A stretch of DNA of 64,000 nt, taken from NCBI GenBank assembly GCA_036874045.1, contig CM072347.1, forward strand, positions 2,916,501 through 2,980,500, given 5' to 3'. Every line of letters begins with the position of its first letter. Within the stretch, counting starts at the first letter, position 1. Of the stretch, positions 62,501 through 64,000 are shown piece by piece. A program made the position numbers and the translations under genes. The notes under the pieces were generated by a model. The model was not told where the DNA came from. It saw nothing but the letters and a program-made list of their open reading frames with translations, and ran no database searches. Origin of the DNA: Cymodocea nodosa (taxonomy: Eukaryota; Streptophyta; Magnoliopsida; Alismatales; Cymodoceaceae).

Positions 62501-63665
62501 ATATTAACCATAATTGTAAATTATAAATACATAAATAAATAATATTATAATTTAAATGGATAAAATGGGTCAAGAGTGTAGGTTAAAGTATTATCCATAT
62601 CCTACTCTTTTTAAAATATGGATAACATTTTTATAGCTATATCCTACTCATTTATTATATGAATAATTTTTTCTCACATACATCCTCTTAAAATGATAGC
62701 TAATGAGTACAGTAATTGGTAAACAAATAAAATCCACAATCCTACATGGGCTCAATAACTCTATCAGGAAACAATTTGTTTGGAATTTTTGGTCCCACCT
62801 TCAAATAACTGATACTAGTAGGCTTCCAGTTTTTTAACTTTTCATTGAATCCTCAAGATTGGTGTATGGAGATTTTGATCTCTATAGAAGTTGTCCATTT
62901 TTCCAAGAACAGATGATAGCATGGAAACTTACACAAAATGATAGATTTTTTATAGAAGCTGGGTCAAAATAAGGATTATCCATAAGAATGATTTCAGAAT
63001 AACATGAATTTGACCTTAATGGGAATGAAACCAACGAAAAGAAGAAGGCCCCCTAGGTGAAAAACTAAGCTAGCCAATAGGTTCATAACATACTTATTAA
63101 GGAACCTAGGTGGTTATATATATATATATAATTAAAAACACCAACAAAATGTACCCTTAACTAAGATCAAGGCTGGTAGTCGAAGAGTGAACAAATCATG
63201 CCTAGGCACCTATGCACTGCCCTTGATAACCATGGCTCCAAAAGCAATAGATTTTATTGATATAAATTTTCAATTTAACAAAGTTGATGAAAGATCAATG
63301 TGAGATTGGAGTAGTTTAAAATGAAATTATTAGAATGTTGATTTAAAAATGCATTACACATTTAGAATACGGAAGGCCCCCCCTAGGTGCAATTGTGTTG
63401 CCCCCCATCTTCTTCTTTTTTATTGTTGGGGAGGAAGGGGGTGGTTATGAAATACAAATAAAAAGAATGAGGAACTAGAATAACATATTAATACATAAAT
63501 ATTGTGCTCAAAATTAGCATGATATAATGAAACCTTGTATGAATGAACAATGAGACAGAGAACAAACCGCAGAAATAGATGGTGCATATTCAGGATAGTT
63601 TTGGGGTAATGAAATCTCCACATCATGTGTCTGCCCCTTCAGGTCACTGAGATAGAAGTATTCAC
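47515..63665 (-). CDS. FANCL: FANCL E3 ubiquitin ligase, C-terminal eight exons (5' end outside window)
   Basis: In coding order the exons are 63665-63568, 52813-52739, 52655-52541, 52464-52407, 52330-52259, 48065-47932, 47856-47733 and 47590-47515 (TGA). All eight junctions are GT-AG and in phase, giving the last 250 residues. The double-RWD (URD) part reads HDVEISLPQNYPEYAPSISA, HVEKLQDFWSVLDDIDR and PRSLPECRFFGP. The C-terminal RING/PHD-like finger has ECGICYARFLPV, YTCDNSSCNKVFHTVC, WLRSITTTRQ and FGSCPYC, with all expected Cys/His ligands. FANCL attaches ubiquitin to FANCD2 in the repair of DNA crosslinks. The first intron here is 10.75 kb and another is 4.19 kb, both filled with transposons. 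Earlier exons, for the N-terminal ELF domain, must lie beyond 64000; none was found in 63666-64000. Confidence 0.93.
49788..49804. repeat. Target-site duplication, left copy
   Basis: The 17 bases catgtgtatgttcttta recur exactly at 50628-50644, on the other side of the LINE. They are Copia sequence duplicated on insertion. Confidence 0.95.
49805..50627 (-). mobile_element. RTE-type LINE, 823 bp, 5'-truncated, with 17-bp TSD
   Basis: The element is bounded by perfect 17-base direct repeats. On the minus strand its 5' part holds the end of RTE reverse transcriptase (LIMDEIAKKI, LFADD, then TLKSKGFRLSRSK); its 3' end has a TTG-rich tail next to the left duplication. Truncation near the RT active site is the normal result of incomplete target-primed reverse transcription. 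Several in-frame stops show it is dead. It is related to the RTE fragments at 19.8-20.5 and 23.3-23.45 kb. Confidence 0.93.
50628..50644. repeat. Target-site duplication, right copy
   Basis: Identical to 49788-49804. Beyond it the interrupted Copia reverse-transcriptase sequence resumes. Confidence 0.95.
54490..56040 (-). mobile_element. Ty1/Copia relic, 3' part (RT, RNase H, LTR)
   Basis: Minus-strand traces include RT (near 56030-55980, ARSFTQTEGIDY-like, and 55640-55620, YIDDIL-like) and RNase H near 54950-54830 (HCNNQVAIYIASNEIFHKRT). After a GA-rich tract (cttgagggagagtgt) near 54680 comes a likely 3' LTR starting TGTTAGAGAG. It differs in sequence and orientation from the adjacent full-length element. 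Broken, with many interruptions; older than its neighbour. Confidence 0.75.
56148..56388 (+). repeat. Copia 5' LTR, 241 bp
   Basis: TG...CA ends. A TATA-like agctatataag lies near 56212. The primer-binding site starts four bases after its end. Confidence 0.95.
56611..56733 (+). repeat. Three 41-bp tandem repeats in the Copia leader
   Basis: Units begin ct(g/a)(a)aagtc at 56611, 56652 and 56693 and contain tgcttctacgtg-type words. Confidence 0.88.
60902..61142 (+). repeat. Copia 3' LTR, 241 bp
   Basis: Same length and ends as the 5' LTR. All differences from it seen by eye are transitions. Confidence 0.95.
61471..61625. repeat. Degenerate 44-bp tandem repeat
   Basis: About three and a half units of ttcaatatat...caagttacattt with atagaaatc-type ends lie in the big FANCL intron. 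They are AT-rich and diverged. Confidence 0.65.
61626..63567. other. Remainder of FANCL intron; nothing coding seen
   Basis: AT-rich, with a CT-rich patch at 61900-62030 and a short (TA)n near 63118. No transposon protein or exon is recognised. Confidence 0.5.
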
Positions 63666-64000
63666 CTTATAAAGCATGAGAATTCAAAGTTTCAATGTAG
63701 AAATAAGTACAAATTATGAAAAGCACAGATAAGTTGAATTGCAGGAGAATGCAATTTACACGTTCTCTTAGGAAATGACAAGGAAATTCATGTTAAAGGA
63801 TGCTGCCTGTATGAAGAAGTGGATAAGTTAGGAGTTATGACTTATGACTAGTTCAGATTTGCAAAAAATACAGCAAAAATAAAATAGCACAACAAATATT
63901 CTAGGATTTTGGTGAATATACATTTGCACAAAATTTCTTTAATGTGTTAATTTCATGAACCTTCCTTAAGAGGTCAAAGGATGTATTAGTTAGAAGAGGA
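63666..64000. other. FANCL intron continuing past the window edge
   Basis: The preceding FANCL exon should lie to the right, but no exon with a matching phase (ending two bases short of a codon boundary relation to GT-GAA) is seen here. Confidence 0.5.

Overview
The window is nuclear DNA from a flowering plant, most likely a monocot. Coding exons are compact and several are GC-rich (the 2.2, 6, 21, 34 and 38.5 kb genes). They sit in very AT-rich intergenic DNA full of Ty1/Copia, RTE-type LINE and PIF/Harbinger-like relics. The species is not identified. There are no bacterial-type operons, CRISPR arrays, rRNA genes or tRNA genes.

Seven host genes can be supported. (1) A GC-rich single-exon gene of unknown function, 2176-3096 (+). 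(2) An intronless SpoU/TrmH-type RNA 2'-O-methyltransferase with a likely organelle transit peptide, 5813-6838 (-). (3) A two-exon small mitochondrial protein of the NFD6/NOXY2 type, 20677-21088 (-). (4) A four-exon SAM-dependent methyltransferase with a spermidine-synthase-like fold, 33832-36822 (+). (5) A single-exon C2-domain protein of the SRC2 type, 38172-38936 (-). (6) V-type H+-ATPase subunit G, 44711-45618 (+), with a leader exon near 42140-42253. (7) The C-terminal eight exons of FANCL, the Fanconi anaemia E3 ubiquitin ligase, 47515-63665 (-), whose 5' end lies beyond the window. A TATA box and spliced-looking leader exon at 21861-22138 have no visible coding partner.

Layout. 1-7 kb: 165-bp tandem repeats and genes 1 and 2. 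7-20 kb: gene-poor, with two decayed Copia relics (10.3-12.2 and 13.8-15.2 kb), a long inverted repeat of Myb/SANT-like sequence (16.3-17.9 kb) and an RTE relic. 20.7-22.1 kb: gene 3 and the orphan leader exon. 23-33 kb: a transposon block with a Harbinger-like relic, a Copia copy truncated in its reverse transcriptase, an unusual 1.5-kb cluster of small hairpins in that element's leader, and a Harbinger relic with both a Myb/SANT ORF and a transposase start. 33.8-45.6 kb: genes 4-6. 47.5-64 kb: FANCL.

FANCL is the most informative locus. Its exons join in phase, but two introns are swollen to 4.2 and 10.8 kb. The first holds a Copia relic that is itself split by an RTE LINE with a perfect 17-bp target-site duplication. 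The second holds an older Copia relic and a 4,995-bp Copia copy with two 241-bp LTRs. The host genes do not form one pathway; they are a normal plant neighbourhood. All LTR elements are treated as fossils.
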